Shown: positions 39,896-49,069 of the stretch, in pieces
Position numbering within the stretch: position 1 is the first letter of the stretch
Layout of the letters: each line of letters opens with the position of its first letter
From: Methanococcus maripaludis
GTDB taxonomy: Archaea > AGJL01 > Methanococci > Methanococcales > Methanococcaceae
Assembly (NCBI RefSeq): GCF_013760955.1
Contig: NZ_JACDUL010000001.1
Location: 187,951 to 251,950 of the forward strand
Length of the DNA: 64,000 bases
Reading direction: 5' to 3'
The notes under the pieces: model-generated
Seen by the model: only the letters and a program-made list of their open reading frames with translations
What the model was told of the DNA's origin: nothing
The model's database searches: none
Made by a program: the position numbers and the translations under genes

Positions 39896-40204
39896 ATGCC
39901 AGAGATTTGTCCTATATGTGGTTTACCAAAAGATTTGTGTGTCTGTGAAGAGATTGCAAAGGAAGAACAGAAAATTAAAGTTTACGTAACTAAAAGAAGG
40001 TTTGGTAAGCTGATGACAGTCGTCGACGGCTTTGATGCGGACTTGATTGATGTAAAAGATTTGGCTAAAAAGTTAAAAGATATATGTGCTTGTGGCGGAA
40101 CTGTAAAGAAAGATTCTATCGAGTTACAGGGAGACCACAGGAGAAAAGCTGAAGAAACCCTTATTAAAATGGGATTCTCAAAAGATATGATTGATGTAAG
40201 ATAA
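39896..40204 (+). CDS. Translation initiation factor aIF1 (SUI1)
   Basis: A 102-aa SUI1-fold factor that helps select the start codon on the 30S subunit. It has an N-terminal Cys-rich segment ([15 protein letters not shown]) and the conserved core [13 protein letters not shown] and [18 protein letters not shown] before the ATG at 39896 sets the start. It lies inside the ribosomal operon between L29 and Rpp29, the usual euryarchaeal position. Confidence 0.94.
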
Positions 40205-40219
40205 TTAACTATTCACACG

Positions 40220-40271
40220 AGTATGTGGATACTGAAAATGTACACCCCCATGCTCAAGGGTAGGGACACCC
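40220..40271 (+). promoter_or_regulatory. Two small hairpins in the Rpp29 leader
   Basis: AGTAT-GTGG-ATACT (40220-40233) and GGGT-AGGGAC-ACCC (40258-40271) are short inverted repeats between aIF1 and Rpp29. The second ends directly at the start codon and would enclose the purine-rich ribosome site, so it could limit translation. Stems are only four or five base pairs. Confidence 0.3.
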
Positions 40272-40568
40272 ATGAAATTGTCACAAAATATATTGAGACA
40301 TGAATTAATTGGATTAAACCTTGAAGTTGTAAAATCTACTGATTTCAGTTTAATTTCAACAAAAGGTAGAGTAATTAATGAGACTAGAAACACGCTAGTT
40401 CTTGAAAAAGAAAACGGCAAGGAAATTACCGTTGTGAAAGAAATTTCGACATTTCGAATTCAGTTTGAGTTTGATGATGTTGTAAAAGTAGACATTGACG
40501 GAAGACTACTTGTTGGACGACCTGAAGATAGGTTGAAAAGAAAAATAAAACAACTCTACTCGTACTAA
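40272..40568 (+). CDS. rnp1: Ribonuclease P protein component 1 (Rpp29/Pop4)
   Basis: A 98-aa Sm-like protein that binds RNase P RNA and aids tRNA 5' processing. Characteristic segments: LIGLNLEVVKSTD, KGRVINETRNTLVLE and DGRLLVGRPEDRLKRKIKQ. Its place between aIF1 and S17 is the conserved archaeal order. Confidence 0.93.
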   Translation: MKLSQNILRHELIGLNLEVVKSTDFSLISTKGRVINETRNTLVLEKENGKEITVVKEISTFRIQFEFDDVVKVDIDGRLLVGRPEDRLKRKIKQLYSY

Positions 40569-40653
40569 GCTTCTCAGCTATTTTAAATGTCCCAAATTGA
40601 AAATAAGAATTGAAATTTAAGTTCTAAACAGGCGTTAGTGGTATTTATGAAAA

Positions 40654-40664
40654 CATTATATACC
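40654..40664 (+). promoter_or_regulatory. Internal TATA-type promoter before rps17
   Basis: CATTATATACC lies about 70 bases before the S17 start in a 164-base spacer, the longest gap within the ribosomal operon before the L15-SecY gap. It probably gives extra transcripts of the S17-SecY part. Confidence 0.45.
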
Positions 40665-40732
40665 TGTAGCCCGTATTAAATCTGGAACTTTAAAATCGAC
40701 ATTAAACACTCTAAATATAGGAGGTATCATTT

Positions 40733-41062
40733 ATGTCAAACATTGGAATCGATGTAAAAGCTCCTGAACACGTTTGTGAAGATCCTAACTGTCCGTTCCA
40801 CGGTACTTTATCCGTAAGAGGACAAATATTCGAAGGAACCGTTACAAGTGACAAAGGACACGACACAATCGTGCTCAAAAGAGAAGTTACTGGATACATA
40901 TCCAAGTACGAAAGATACGAAAAAAGAACAACTTCATTGGTTGCACACAACCCTGCATGCATCAAAGCAAAAGTTGGCGACACTGTGAAAGTTATGGAAT
41001 GCAGGCCTATCAGTAAAACAAAGTCATTTGTTGTAATTGAAAAAACTGAAAACCTGGAATAA
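40733..41062 (+). CDS. rps17: Small ribosomal subunit protein S17 (uS17)
   Basis: A 109-aa OB-fold 16S-binding protein. It has an archaeal N-terminal extension with [10 protein letters not shown], then [19 protein letters not shown] and [29 protein letters not shown] lies nine bases before the ATG. Confidence 0.95.
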   Translation: MSNIGIDVKAPEHVCEDPNCPFHGTLSVRGQIFEGTVTSDKGHDTIVLKREVTGYISKYERYEKRTTSLVAHNPACIKAKVGDTVKVMECRPISKTKSFVVIEKTENLE

Positions 41063-41082
41063 TCCTTTAAAAGGTGAATATT

Positions 41083-41481
41083 ATGAAAGGACTAGGTTCA
41101 ACAATCGTAAGATCATTACCGAACGGAGCAAGACTCGTCTGTGCAGATAACACAGGTGCAAAAGAGCTCGAAATAATTGCAGTTAAAAACTACACAGGTA
41201 CTGTAAGAAGATTACCTGCTGGTGGTGTAGGCCATATGGTTTTCGTTTCAGTGAAAAAAGGTACTCCTGAAATGAGAAAACAGGTTTTACCTGCAATTAT
41301 CATCAGACAGAAAAAGGAATACAAAAGAGCTGACGGTACAAGAGTAAAATTCGAAGATAACGCAGCTGTTATTGTTACTCCAGAAGGAACACCAAAAGGT
41401 TCAGAAATCAAAGGTCCAGTTTCAAAAGAAGCTGCTGAAAGATGGCCTGGTGTTTCAAGATTAGCTAAAATTATTCACTAA
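41083..41481 (+). CDS. rpl14: Large ribosomal subunit protein L14 (uL14)
   Basis: A 132-aa intersubunit-face protein. Family segments: [22 protein letters not shown]-like [19 protein letters not shown], and [14 protein letters not shown] at the end. ATG at 41083 follows AAGGTGA, which overlaps the alternative GTG at 41074. Confidence 0.96.
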   Translation: MKGLGSTIVRSLPNGARLVCADNTGAKELEIIAVKNYTGTVRRLPAGGVGHMVFVSVKKGTPEMRKQVLPAIIIRQKKEYKRADGTRVKFEDNAAVIVTPEGTPKGSEIKGPVSKEAAERWPGVSRLAKIIH

Positions 41482-41500
41482 TTAGGCATGTGGTGAAATC

Positions 41501-41860
41501 ATGGTTTTGACAAACTCAAAACAGCCAAGAAAACAAAGAAAAGCACTCTATAACGCACCTTTACATTTAAGAAATAGCGTTATGGCTGCAATGTTATCAA
41601 AAGAATTAAAAGAAAAATTCAATAAAAACTCCCTTCCTGTGAAAAAAGGAGATACTGTAAAAGTACTCAGAGGAAATTTCAAAGGAATTGAAGGAGAAGT
41701 TTCAAAAGTTGACTACGCAGGATACAAAATCATTGTTGAAGGGGTAGTTAACAAAAAACAAGATGGAACTGAAACAGCATATCCAATTCATCCATCAAAT
41801 GTTATGATTACCAAATTGGACGAATCAGACGAAAAGAGATTTAAAAATTCAAGTAACTAA
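41501..41860 (+). CDS. rpl24: Large ribosomal subunit protein L24 (uL24)
   Basis: A 119-aa KOW-domain protein that starts 23S folding. The KOW motif is [17 protein letters not shown], preceded by a basic N-terminus ([18 protein letters not shown]). It is 11 bases upstream of S4e. Confidence 0.95.
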   Translation: MVLTNSKQPRKQRKALYNAPLHLRNSVMAAMLSKELKEKFNKNSLPVKKGDTVKVLRGNFKGIEGEVSKVDYAGYKIIVEGVVNKKQDGTETAYPIHPSNVMITKLDESDEKRFKNSSN

Positions 41861-41871
41861 GAGGTGTGAGC

Positions 41872-42606
41872 ATGGCAATTAAAGGACCTAGAAAACATCT
41901 TAAAAGATTGGCTGCTCCAGCAAATTGGCAACTTCCTAGAAAAGTAAAAGCATTTACTGTAAGACCATCACCTGGACCACACTCAATGGATAAATCTTTA
42001 CCTTTATTGTTAGTTGTAAGAGACGTATTAAAATACGCTGACAACGCAAGAGAAGCTAAAAAAATTATCCAAACGGGAAAAATCTTAATCGATGGATTAA
42101 AAAGAAAGGAATACAAACACCCTGCTGGATTAATGGATGTTTTATCAATCCCTGAAATGGATGAAAACTACCTTGTATTATTTGACGAAAGCGGAAGAAT
42201 CAGCTTGAAAAAAACTGACAAAACCGATGCAAAATTATGCAAAATCGTGAACAAAACTGTTATAAAAGGCGGTCACATTCAATTAAACCTTCACGATGGT
42301 AGAAACCAGATTGTAAAAGTTTCAGACGCTACAAAAGCTGAAGAAGATGTTTACAAAACAGGAGACAGCGTTTTAGTTTCAATTCCAGAACAGTCAATTG
42401 TTGGACATGTTGCATTCGGCGAAGGAAAATTAGCATACGTAACTGGCGGTAAACACGTTGGAGAATTTGCTAAAATCGTTGAAGTGGAAAACAGAGCATT
42501 GTACTCAGATATTGTAACTTTAGAAAACAAAGATGGCGAGAAATTTAAAACCGTTAAGCCTTACGTATTTATCGTAGGTCAAGACGAGCCAGTAATTTCG
42601 ATGTAA
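41872..42606 (+). CDS. rps4e: Small ribosomal subunit protein S4e
   Basis: A 244-aa archaeal/eukaryotic 30S protein. N-terminal GPRKHLKRLAAP, an S4-like RNA-binding domain (REAKKIIQTGKILIDG), a central domain and a KOW-type C-terminus (TGGKHVGEFAKIVEVE). ATG at 41872 follows GAGGTG; the GTG at 41866 is part of that site. Confidence 0.96.
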   Translation: MAIKGPRKHLKRLAAPANWQLPRKVKAFTVRPSPGPHSMDKSLPLLLVVRDVLKYADNAREAKKIIQTGKILIDGLKRKEYKHPAGLMDVLSIPEMDENYLVLFDESGRISLKKTDKTDAKLCKIVNKTVIKGGHIQLNLHDGRNQIVKVSDATKAEEDVYKTGDSVLVSIPEQSIVGHVAFGEGKLAYVTGGKHVGEFAKIVEVENRALYSDIVTLENKDGEKFKTVKPYVFIVGQDEPVISM

Positions 42607-42634
42607 TGCCCATAAAATTAGAGGAGGACGAAAC

Positions 42635-43180
42635 ATGTCATTCCAAGAAGTTTGGGAAAAAGAACCTATGAAAAAACCAAGAATCCAAAAAGTCACAGTA
42701 AACTTCGGTGTAGGTGAAGCTGGAGATAGGTTAACAATAGGTGCAAAAGTTATTGAAGAACTCACTGGCCAATCACCAGTAAGGACTTTAGCTAAACAGA
42801 CAAACCCTGCATTTGGTATCAGAAAAAAGTTACCAATTGGATTAAAAGTAACATTAAGAGGAAAGAACGCTGAAGAATTCCTCGGAAATGCATTCAGTGC
42901 ATTTAAAACATGTGGTAAAGTACTCTATGCGTCATCATTTGATCAGGTTGGAAACTTCTCATTTGGTGTTCCTGAACATATTGACTTCCCAGGTCAAAAG
43001 TACGACCCATCAATTGGAATCTATGGTATGGATATCTGTGTAACCTTTGAAAAATCAGGATACAGAGTAAAATCCAGAAAAGTTAAAAGAAGCCACATTC
43101 CAAAGAAACACTTAGTTACCAAAGACGAAGCTATCGAATACATCCAAGCTAAATTCGATACTGAAGTAGTCAGGGAATAA
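42635..43180 (+). CDS. rpl5: Large ribosomal subunit protein L5 (uL5)
   Basis: A 181-aa 5S rRNA-binding protein. Segments QKVTVNFGVGEAGDRL, TLAKQTNPAFGIRKKLPIG and GMDICVTFEKSGYRVKSR are typical of the archaeal form. GGAGGA precedes the ATG. Confidence 0.96.
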   Translation: MSFQEVWEKEPMKKPRIQKVTVNFGVGEAGDRLTIGAKVIEELTGQSPVRTLAKQTNPAFGIRKKLPIGLKVTLRGKNAEEFLGNAFSAFKTCGKVLYASSFDQVGNFSFGVPEHIDFPGQKYDPSIGIYGMDICVTFEKSGYRVKSRKVKRSHIPKKHLVTKDEAIEYIQAKFDTEVVRE

Positions 43181-43189
43181 GGTGAAAGA

Positions 43190-43351
43190 ATGACAAAAAC
43201 ACCATTTAAGACAAAATTCGGCCAAGGTTCTAAAGTTTGCAAAAGATGCGGAAGAAAAGGGCCAGGAATTATCAGAAAATACGGATTAAATTTATGCAGA
43301 CAATGCTTCAGAGAATTAGCACCAAAATTAGGATTTAAAAAGTACGATTAA
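43190..43351 (+). CDS. rps14: Small ribosomal subunit protein S14 (uS14), zinc type
   Basis: A 53-aa gene found by reading between L5 and S8. Two CxxC pairs ([11 protein letters not shown] and LCRQCFREL) form the zinc knuckle of the short S14. AAGGTGAAAG precedes the ATG at 43190, and the TAA ends at 43351. Position L5-S14-S8 is universal. Confidence 0.95.
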   Translation: MTKTPFKTKFGQGSKVCKRCGRKGPGIIRKYGLNLCRQCFRELAPKLGFKKYD

Positions 43352-43369
43352 GGACAAGGAGGTAACAAT

Positions 43370-43762
43370 ATGAGTTTAATGGACCCTCTTGCAAACGCAT
43401 TAAACCACGTATCCAACTGCGAAAGTGTGGGTAAAAACGTAGCTTACTTGAAACCTGCTTCAAAATTAATTGGAAGAGTTCTAAATGTTATGCAGGATCA
43501 AGGATACATTGGAAACTTCGAATACATTGAAGACGGAAAAGCGGGTGTCTACAAAGTTGATTTAATCGGACAAATCAACAAGTGTGGAGCTGTAAAGCCT
43601 AGATTCGCAGTTAAAAACCATGACTTCGAAAAATTCGAAAAGAGATACTTACCAGCTAAAGGTTTCGGATTGTTAATCGTAAGTACCCCAAAAGGATTAA
43701 TGACACATGACGAAGCTAGAAACGCTGGAGTAGGTGGAAGATTAATTTCCTACATATACTAA
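43370..43762 (+). CDS. rps8: Small ribosomal subunit protein S8 (uS8)
   Basis: A 130-aa central-domain organiser of the 30S subunit. Segments [30 protein letters not shown], and the C-terminal [19 protein letters not shown] are conserved. AAGGAGGT precedes the ATG. Confidence 0.96.
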   Translation: MSLMDPLANALNHVSNCESVGKNVAYLKPASKLIGRVLNVMQDQGYIGNFEYIEDGKAGVYKVDLIGQINKCGAVKPRFAVKNHDFEKFEKRYLPAKGFGLLIVSTPKGLMTHDEARNAGVGGRLISYIY

Positions 43763-43783
43763 GGACATTATGGAGGTATTCTT

Positions 43784-44332
43784 ATGCCAGTTGCAGCTTT
43801 AATAAGGGAAGAAATCGAAATTCCTGAAAACGTCAACGTTGAAGTTAACGGCAGCACAGTTGCTGTTAAATCAGGTGCAAAAGAACTTAAAAGAGATTTG
43901 TTGTACCCTGGAATCGAAATAAGCACAGAAGACGGAAAAGTTGTTATTGAGTGTACATTCCCAAGAAAAGCACAAACTGCAATTGTTGGAACCTACAGAT
44001 CACACATTCAAAACATGATCACAGGTGTTACTGACGGATTTGAATACAAATTAGTAATCAGATACGCTCACTTCCCAATGAAAGTTAGTGCTAAAGGAAA
44101 CACTGTAACCATTGACAACTTCTTAGGAGAAAAATACACCAGAACTGCTAAAATCATGGATGGAGTCACTGTAAAAGTTAGTGGTGAAGAAGTGATTGTA
44201 AGTGGAGCTAACAAAGAATTTGTTGGTCAAACCGCTGCAAACATCGAACAAGCTACTAAAGTTAAAGGAAGAGACACAAGAATATTCCAAGATGGCATCT
44301 ACATTGTAGAAAAAGCAGGCAAGGTATTATAA
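43784..44332 (+). CDS. rpl6: Large ribosomal subunit protein L6 (uL6)
   Basis: A 182-aa protein with the duplicated L6 fold. Notable segments are [19 protein letters not shown] and the C-terminal repeat ending [26 protein letters not shown] sits before the ATG. Confidence 0.96.
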   Translation: MPVAALIREEIEIPENVNVEVNGSTVAVKSGAKELKRDLLYPGIEISTEDGKVVIECTFPRKAQTAIVGTYRSHIQNMITGVTDGFEYKLVIRYAHFPMKVSAKGNTVTIDNFLGEKYTRTAKIMDGVTVKVSGEEVIVSGANKEFVGQTAANIEQATKVKGRDTRIFQDGIYIVEKAGKVL

Positions 44333-44341
44333 GGTGGTCTC

Positions 44342-44749
44342 ATGAGTGAATTCAAAAGATTAATGAGATTAAAACTCAAAATGAAACAGAAAAGACCTGA
44401 ATTTAAAAGACAGGACTGGTTCAAGTGTTCAAGAATTGGAACTAGCTGGAGAAGACCTTTTGGTAAACACAGCGGTATGAGAATAGGATTGACACATAGG
44501 GCTGCTGTTGCTACAGTAGGTTACAGAGGACCTGCTCTTGTTAGAGGTTTACACCCATCAGGCTTACAAGATATTCTTGTTAACAACGTAAAAGAATTAG
44601 TTGCAATAAACCCTGAAATTCAAGGTGCAAGAATTGCAGCTACCGTTGGTAAAAGAAAAAGAATAGAAATCGTTAAAAAAGCTAATGAATTAGGAATTAG
44701 AGTATTTAACGTATCCAAACAAAAACAGGAAGAATTCTTAAGTTTATAA
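44342..44749 (+). CDS. rpl32e: Large ribosomal subunit protein L32e
   Basis: A 135-aa archaeal/eukaryotic protein with FKRQDWFKCSRIGTSWRRP and VGYRGPALVRGLHPSG. AAGGTGGT precedes the ATG. It and L19e are the usual archaeal insertion between L6 and L18. Confidence 0.95.
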   Translation: MSEFKRLMRLKLKMKQKRPEFKRQDWFKCSRIGTSWRRPFGKHSGMRIGLTHRAAVATVGYRGPALVRGLHPSGLQDILVNNVKELVAINPEIQGARIAATVGKRKRIEIVKKANELGIRVFNVSKQKQEEFLSL

Positions 44750-44775
44750 TCTCGCTTAAGATATAAGGTGATATT

Positions 44776-45225
44776 ATGGATGTATCAACCCAAAGAAGAA
44801 TTGCTGCAGCTGTTTTGGATTGCGGTATCGATAGGGTATGGATTGATCCTGAAAACCTGGAAAAAGTCAAAATGGCCATCACAAAAGATGACATTAGACT
44901 TTTAATTAACGATGGAGTCATTGTTAAGAAACAGGAAAAAGGAATCAGTAGCGCTAGGAAAAAAGAAGTTCAAGAACAGAAGAGAAAAGGAAAGAGAAAA
45001 GGTCCTGGTTCAAGAAAAGGGGCTAAAGGTGCAAGAACTCCTAAAAAAGAAAAATGGATGAACACCATCAGGCCACTTAGAAAAATGCTGAAAGACTTAA
45101 GAGAAAATGAAAAAATCGAAAGATCAGCATACAGAAAACTCTACAGAATGGCTAAAGGTGGCGCATTCAGAAGTAGAAATCACATGAAGTTATACATGAA
45201 AGAACACGGAATTTTAGCTGAATAA
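44776..45225 (+). CDS. rpl19e: Large ribosomal subunit protein L19e
   Basis: A 149-aa very basic protein with TQRRIAAAVLDCGIDRVWID at the N-terminus and a Lys/Arg-rich centre (KRKGKRKGPGSRKGAKGAR). AAGGTGAT precedes the ATG. Confidence 0.95.
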   Translation: MDVSTQRRIAAAVLDCGIDRVWIDPENLEKVKMAITKDDIRLLINDGVIVKKQEKGISSARKKEVQEQKRKGKRKGPGSRKGAKGARTPKKEKWMNTIRPLRKMLKDLRENEKIERSAYRKLYRMAKGGAFRSRNHMKLYMKEHGILAE

Positions 45226-45248
45226 CTCAAATTTAAGGAGGAATGACT

Positions 45249-45830
45249 ATGGCAAAGAACGCCAAATTCAGAGTTCCTTTTAGAAGAAGAAGAGAAGGAA
45301 AAACTGATTTCAGACAAAGGTTAGGATTATTATTGTCTGGCAAACCTAGATTAGTTGCGAGAAAATCCTTAAACAATGTGATCGCTCAGCTTATGGCATA
45401 CGATGAAAAAGGGGACGTTGTTTTAGTTTCAGCACACTCCAGAGAACTCGTTAAAATGGGTTACAAAGGCCACTGCGGAAATTTACCTGCAGCATACTTA
45501 ACAGGTTTATTGTTAGGTAAAAAGGCTGTTAAAGAAGGAGCAGAAGAAGCTATATTAGACAAAGGTCTTCACAGAGCTACCAAAGGAGCTGCAATTTTCG
45601 CTGTTTTAAAAGGCGCACTCGATGCAGGTATGGATATACCTCACGGTGATGAAATCATCGCAGATGAAGAAAGATTAAACGGAACTCACGTTAAAAATTA
45701 CGCAGAATCTTTAAAAGAAGATGCTGATGCGTACAAAAAACAGTTCTCAAAATACTTAGAAAAAGGATTAAACCCAGAAGACTTGCCAGAACACGTTGAA
45801 GAACTGAAAGAAAAAATCCTTAACTTATAA
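45249..45830 (+). CDS. rpl18: Large ribosomal subunit protein L18 (uL18)
   Basis: A 193-aa 5S rRNA-binding protein of the longer archaeal kind. [18 protein letters not shown] and [20 protein letters not shown] are characteristic. The ATG at 45249 is chosen over 45243, since GGAGG ends immediately before the latter. Confidence 0.95.
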   Translation: MAKNAKFRVPFRRRREGKTDFRQRLGLLLSGKPRLVARKSLNNVIAQLMAYDEKGDVVLVSAHSRELVKMGYKGHCGNLPAAYLTGLLLGKKAVKEGAEEAILDKGLHRATKGAAIFAVLKGALDAGMDIPHGDEIIADEERLNGTHVKNYAESLKEDADAYKKQFSKYLEKGLNPEDLPEHVEELKEKILNL

Positions 45831-45840
45831 GGTGATATAA

Positions 45841-46530
45841 ATGGCTGAAAAAAAGGCTGAAAAAAGAGCTGAAAAAAGAAAATTCAATACCGAAGCTTGG
45901 GAACCAAAAACCCAAATCGGTAGAATGGTTAAGGAAGGAACAATTTCAGACATTAACTACATTATGGATAAAGGTCTTCCCTTATTAGAACCTGAAATTG
46001 TTGATGCACTCTTACCCGATCTAGAAGAGCAAGTTTTGGACGTTAAATTGGTTCAAAGAATGCACAAATCTGGAAGAAGAGCAAGATACAGAGCAACTGT
46101 TGTTGTAGGTAACAAAAACGGATACGTTGGAGTAGGCATGGGTAAATCAAAAGAAGTTGGCCCTGCTATCAGAAAAGCAATTGCTCACGCAAAATTATCA
46201 TTAATCAAAGTTAGAATTGGCTGCGGTTCATGGGAATGCGGTTGCGGATACCCTCACTCAATCCCATTCACAGCTAAAGGAGCTTGTGGTAGCGTTAAGG
46301 TAGAATTACTTCCTGCACCTAGGGGTGTTGGTTTAGTTGCTGGTAACGTTGCAAAAGCTGTTTTAGGTCTTGCAGGAATAAAAGATGCATGGACTAAAAC
46401 ATTTGGTGACACAAGAACCACATACAACTTTGCTGAAGCTACATTCGATGCATTAAACAACTTAAACTTCGTAAGATGCTTACCTGCACAAAAGGAAAAA
46501 TTAGGTCTTACAGAAGGAAGAGTACTCTAA
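45841..46530 (+). CDS. rps5: Small ribosomal subunit protein S5 (uS5)
   Basis: A 229-aa fidelity protein. The double-stranded RNA-binding fold shows [20 protein letters not shown] and the C-terminal part AAPRGVGL-like [27 protein letters not shown] precedes the ATG, 10 bases after L18. Confidence 0.96.
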   Translation: MAEKKAEKRAEKRKFNTEAWEPKTQIGRMVKEGTISDINYIMDKGLPLLEPEIVDALLPDLEEQVLDVKLVQRMHKSGRRARYRATVVVGNKNGYVGVGMGKSKEVGPAIRKAIAHAKLSLIKVRIGCGSWECGCGYPHSIPFTAKGACGSVKVELLPAPRGVGLVAGNVAKAVLGLAGIKDAWTKTFGDTRTTYNFAEATFDALNNLNFVRCLPAQKEKLGLTEGRVL

Positions 46531-46564
46531 TTTATTACTTTTTAAGAAAAAAGGTGATTAAAAC

Positions 46565-47029
46565 ATGGCTTACGCAGTTGTAAGAGTCAGAGGAAGCGTA
46601 GGTGTTAGAGGAAACATCGCAGATACCATGAAGATGTTGAGATTACACCGAGTAAACCACTGTGTTGTAATTCCAGACAATGAACACTACACTGGAATGA
46701 TAAAAAAAGTTAAAGATTATGTAACCTACGGTGAAATCGATAAAGATACACTCGTAGCTTTAATTCTAAAAAGAGGAAGACTTCCTGGAAACAAAAGATT
46801 AACTGAAGAACTCGTAAAAGAGTTAACAGAACTTCCAGTTGAAGAGTTAGCTGAAAAAATAATTGCTGGCGAAATCAAAATAAAAGATACGCCAATCAAA
46901 CCAGTATTCAGATTACACCCTCCAAGAAAAGGATACGATAGAGCAGGAGTCAAAAAAGGATTCTCAATTGGCGGTGCCTTAGGTTACAGATCTGGTAAAA
47001 TCAACGATTTATTGAATAAAATGATGTAA
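46565..47029 (+). CDS. rpl30: Large ribosomal subunit protein L30 (uL30)
   Basis: A 154-aa archaeal L30, longer than the 60-aa bacterial form. [20 protein letters not shown] and [20 protein letters not shown] are typical of the archaeal/eukaryotic L7-type protein. Confidence 0.95.
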
Positions 47030-47043
47030 TTTAAGGTGATTTA

Positions 47044-47475
47044 ATGATTAGAAAAAGCAAAAAAATCACGAAAATGAGAGGCTCCAGAACCTGCGGATAT
47101 GGAGAAGCTAAAAAACATAGAGGCGCTGGCCACAGAGGTGGTAGGGGTAACGCTGGTCACCAGAAACATAAATGGTTGTCAGTCTGTAAATTCAATCCTG
47201 ATTACTTCGGTAAATACGGATTCAACAGAAACCCCGGCCTTATAAAACAGTTAGAAACTATTAACATTGGAGAATTGGAAGAATACATCTTAAAATACAA
47301 AGATGCATTCCAAGTAGAAGATGGAAAAGTTGTAGTTGATGCTACCGAAATCGGATACGAAAAAGTTCTCGGAAAAGGAAGAATCTCAACCGCAATGGTT
47401 GTAAAAGCAGTTGAATTCTCTGAAGGAGCTAAAGAAAAAATTGAGGCTGCCGGTGGAGAATTTGTTGAATTATAA
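47044..47475 (+). CDS. rpl15: Large ribosomal subunit protein L15 (uL15)
   Basis: A 143-aa Gly/Arg-rich protein (SRTCGYGEAKKHRGAGHRGG). The globular end includes GKGRISTAMVVKAVEFSEGA. TTTAAGGTGAT precedes the ATG. It is followed by a 227-base gap before secY. Confidence 0.95.
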   Translation: MIRKSKKITKMRGSRTCGYGEAKKHRGAGHRGGRGNAGHQKHKWLSVCKFNPDYFGKYGFNRNPGLIKQLETINIGELEEYILKYKDAFQVEDGKVVVDATEIGYEKVLGKGRISTAMVVKAVEFSEGAKEKIEAAGGEFVEL

Positions 47476-47525
47476 TTCAATTAAGAACCACTTACTTCAT
47501 TTAATCCTGCTTTTTCTTATTTTTG

Positions 47526-47539
47526 ATAGTGGATACTAT
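47526..47539 (+). promoter_or_regulatory. Inverted repeat in the L15-SecY spacer
   Basis: ATAGT-GGAT-ACTAT is an exact inverted repeat with a four-base loop, 50 bases after L15. The stretch GTGGATACT is shared with the hairpin at 40220-40233 before Rpp29. The rest of the 227-base spacer is AT-rich without a credible gene. Confidence 0.3.
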
Positions 47540-47702
47540 GAAAATCCAAATCAAATAACTACTCATTTTTTAGAATATTTTGTAGATGCGAAAACTATAT
47601 CCAATACTTTTTCCAAAAATTATCTTAATGATTATATTTGATAAAAAATTTCGTGTTTTTATCATTTATTGAAATTTATAATGTTTATTCCAAGGTGAGA
47701 AT

Positions 47703-49031
47703 TTGGAAAGTTTTCTATTAAAAATAAAACCTATACTTGAGTTAATTCCTGAAGTAAAAAGACCGTTAAAAGAAATTTCATTTAAAGAAAAATTACAATG
47801 GACTGCACTTGTGCTTGTACTCTACTTTATTTTGGGTACAATTGATATTTACACTGGCGGTTCAGAAATGCCTGCAATATTTGATTTCTGGCAAACAGTT
47901 ACTGCTTCAAAAATGGGTACTTTGATCACCCTTGGTATCGGGCCAATTGTAACTGCAGGGATTATCATGCAGCTTTTGGTTGGATCTGAAATTATAAGTC
48001 TGGACCTATCAAAACCGATGAATAGAGCATTGTTCCAAGGTTTACAAAAGTTATTTGGTATAGCACTATGTTTCCTCGAAGCTTTAATGTTTGTTGGAGC
48101 AGGTGCGTTTGGTACACTAACTCCACTTTTAATGGTTATATTGGTACTGCAACTTGCACTTGGTGCTATATTAATTATTTATCTTGATGAAATTGTTTCA
48201 AGATACGGTATCGGTTCAGGTATCGGTCTTTTCATTGCGGCAGGAGTTTCACAAACAATATTTGTAGGAACTTTTGGTGCAGAAGGGTACTTATGGAAAT
48301 TCTTCAGTGCAATGACTGTTGGAAGTTTATGGACTGCATTGGAATATATTTTACCAATACTCGGTACAATACTTGTATTCCTGGTTGTAGTTTACGTTGA
48401 AAGTATCAGAGTTGAAATTCCTCTCGCACATGGAAGAGTAAAAGGTGCAGTTGGAAAATACCCGATAAAATTCATTTATGTTTCAAACTTGCCAGTTATC
48501 CTTGCTGCAGCATTGTTTGCAAACATCCAGCTCTGGGGGATGTTTTTAGAAAAAATGGGTTTCCCAATTCTTGGACATTATACGAGCGGTAGGGCAACTG
48601 ATGGGCTTGCATACTACTTCTCAACACCATATGGAATCTCAAGCTTAATTGCAGACCCACTTCATGCGGTATTTTACACAATAATGATGATAATATTCTG
48701 TATATTGTTTGGTCTTTTCTGGGTTGAAACATCTGGACTCGATGCAAAATCAATGGCCAAAAAACTTGGAAACTTAGACATGGCAATTAAAGGATTTAGA
48801 AAAAGCCAAAAATCAATTGAACAGAGATTAAAAAGATACATTACACCAATTACGGTAATGGGCTCAGCATTCGTTGGATTTTTAGCCGCTGCTGCTGATT
48901 TTACCGGGGCACTTGGTGGAGGTACTGGAGTATTGCTTACAGTATCTATTGTATATAGATTGTACGAACAGCTCGTTCAAGAACAGCTTTCCGAACTTCA
49001 CCCATCAATTGCGAAATTCATCAGAAAATAA
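47703..49031 (+). CDS. secY: Preprotein translocase subunit SecY (Sec61alpha)
   Basis: A 442-aa channel protein with ten membrane segments. The plug-side N-terminus (PEVKRPLKEISFKEKLQWTA) and VTAGIIMQLLVGS are conserved. It starts with TTG at 47703, supported by AAGGTGAG. SecE and Sec61beta, its partners, are at 60.7 and 55.4 kb, so all three translocon parts are in this window. Confidence 0.96.
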   Translation: MESFLLKIKPILELIPEVKRPLKEISFKEKLQWTALVLVLYFILGTIDIYTGGSEMPAIFDFWQTVTASKMGTLITLGIGPIVTAGIIMQLLVGSEIISLDLSKPMNRALFQGLQKLFGIALCFLEALMFVGAGAFGTLTPLLMVILVLQLALGAILIIYLDEIVSRYGIGSGIGLFIAAGVSQTIFVGTFGAEGYLWKFFSAMTVGSLWTALEYILPILGTILVFLVVVYVESIRVEIPLAHGRVKGAVGKYPIKFIYVSNLPVILAAALFANIQLWGMFLEKMGFPILGHYTSGRATDGLAYYFSTPYGISSLIADPLHAVFYTIMMIIFCILFGLFWVETSGLDAKSMAKKLGNLDMAIKGFRKSQKSIEQRLKRYITPITVMGSAFVGFLAAAADFTGALGGGTGVLLTVSIVYRLYEQLVQEQLSELHPSIAKFIRK

Positions 49032-49044
49032 AATAACTAAAAAT

Positions 49045-49069
49045 AAAAATTTTTTACTTTTTTAAAAAA
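49045..49069. terminator. Bidirectional T/A-run terminator between secY and aglH
   Basis: AAAAATTTTTTACTTTTTTAAAAAAT lies between convergent genes and overlaps the aglH stop. It offers oligo-T runs on both strands. Confidence 0.4.

Noticed and set aside
47411..47641. 76-codon frame overlapping the L15 end and the L15-SecY spacer
   Set aside because: It starts inside L15 without a ribosome site, and the part in the spacer looks like random AT-rich sequence.
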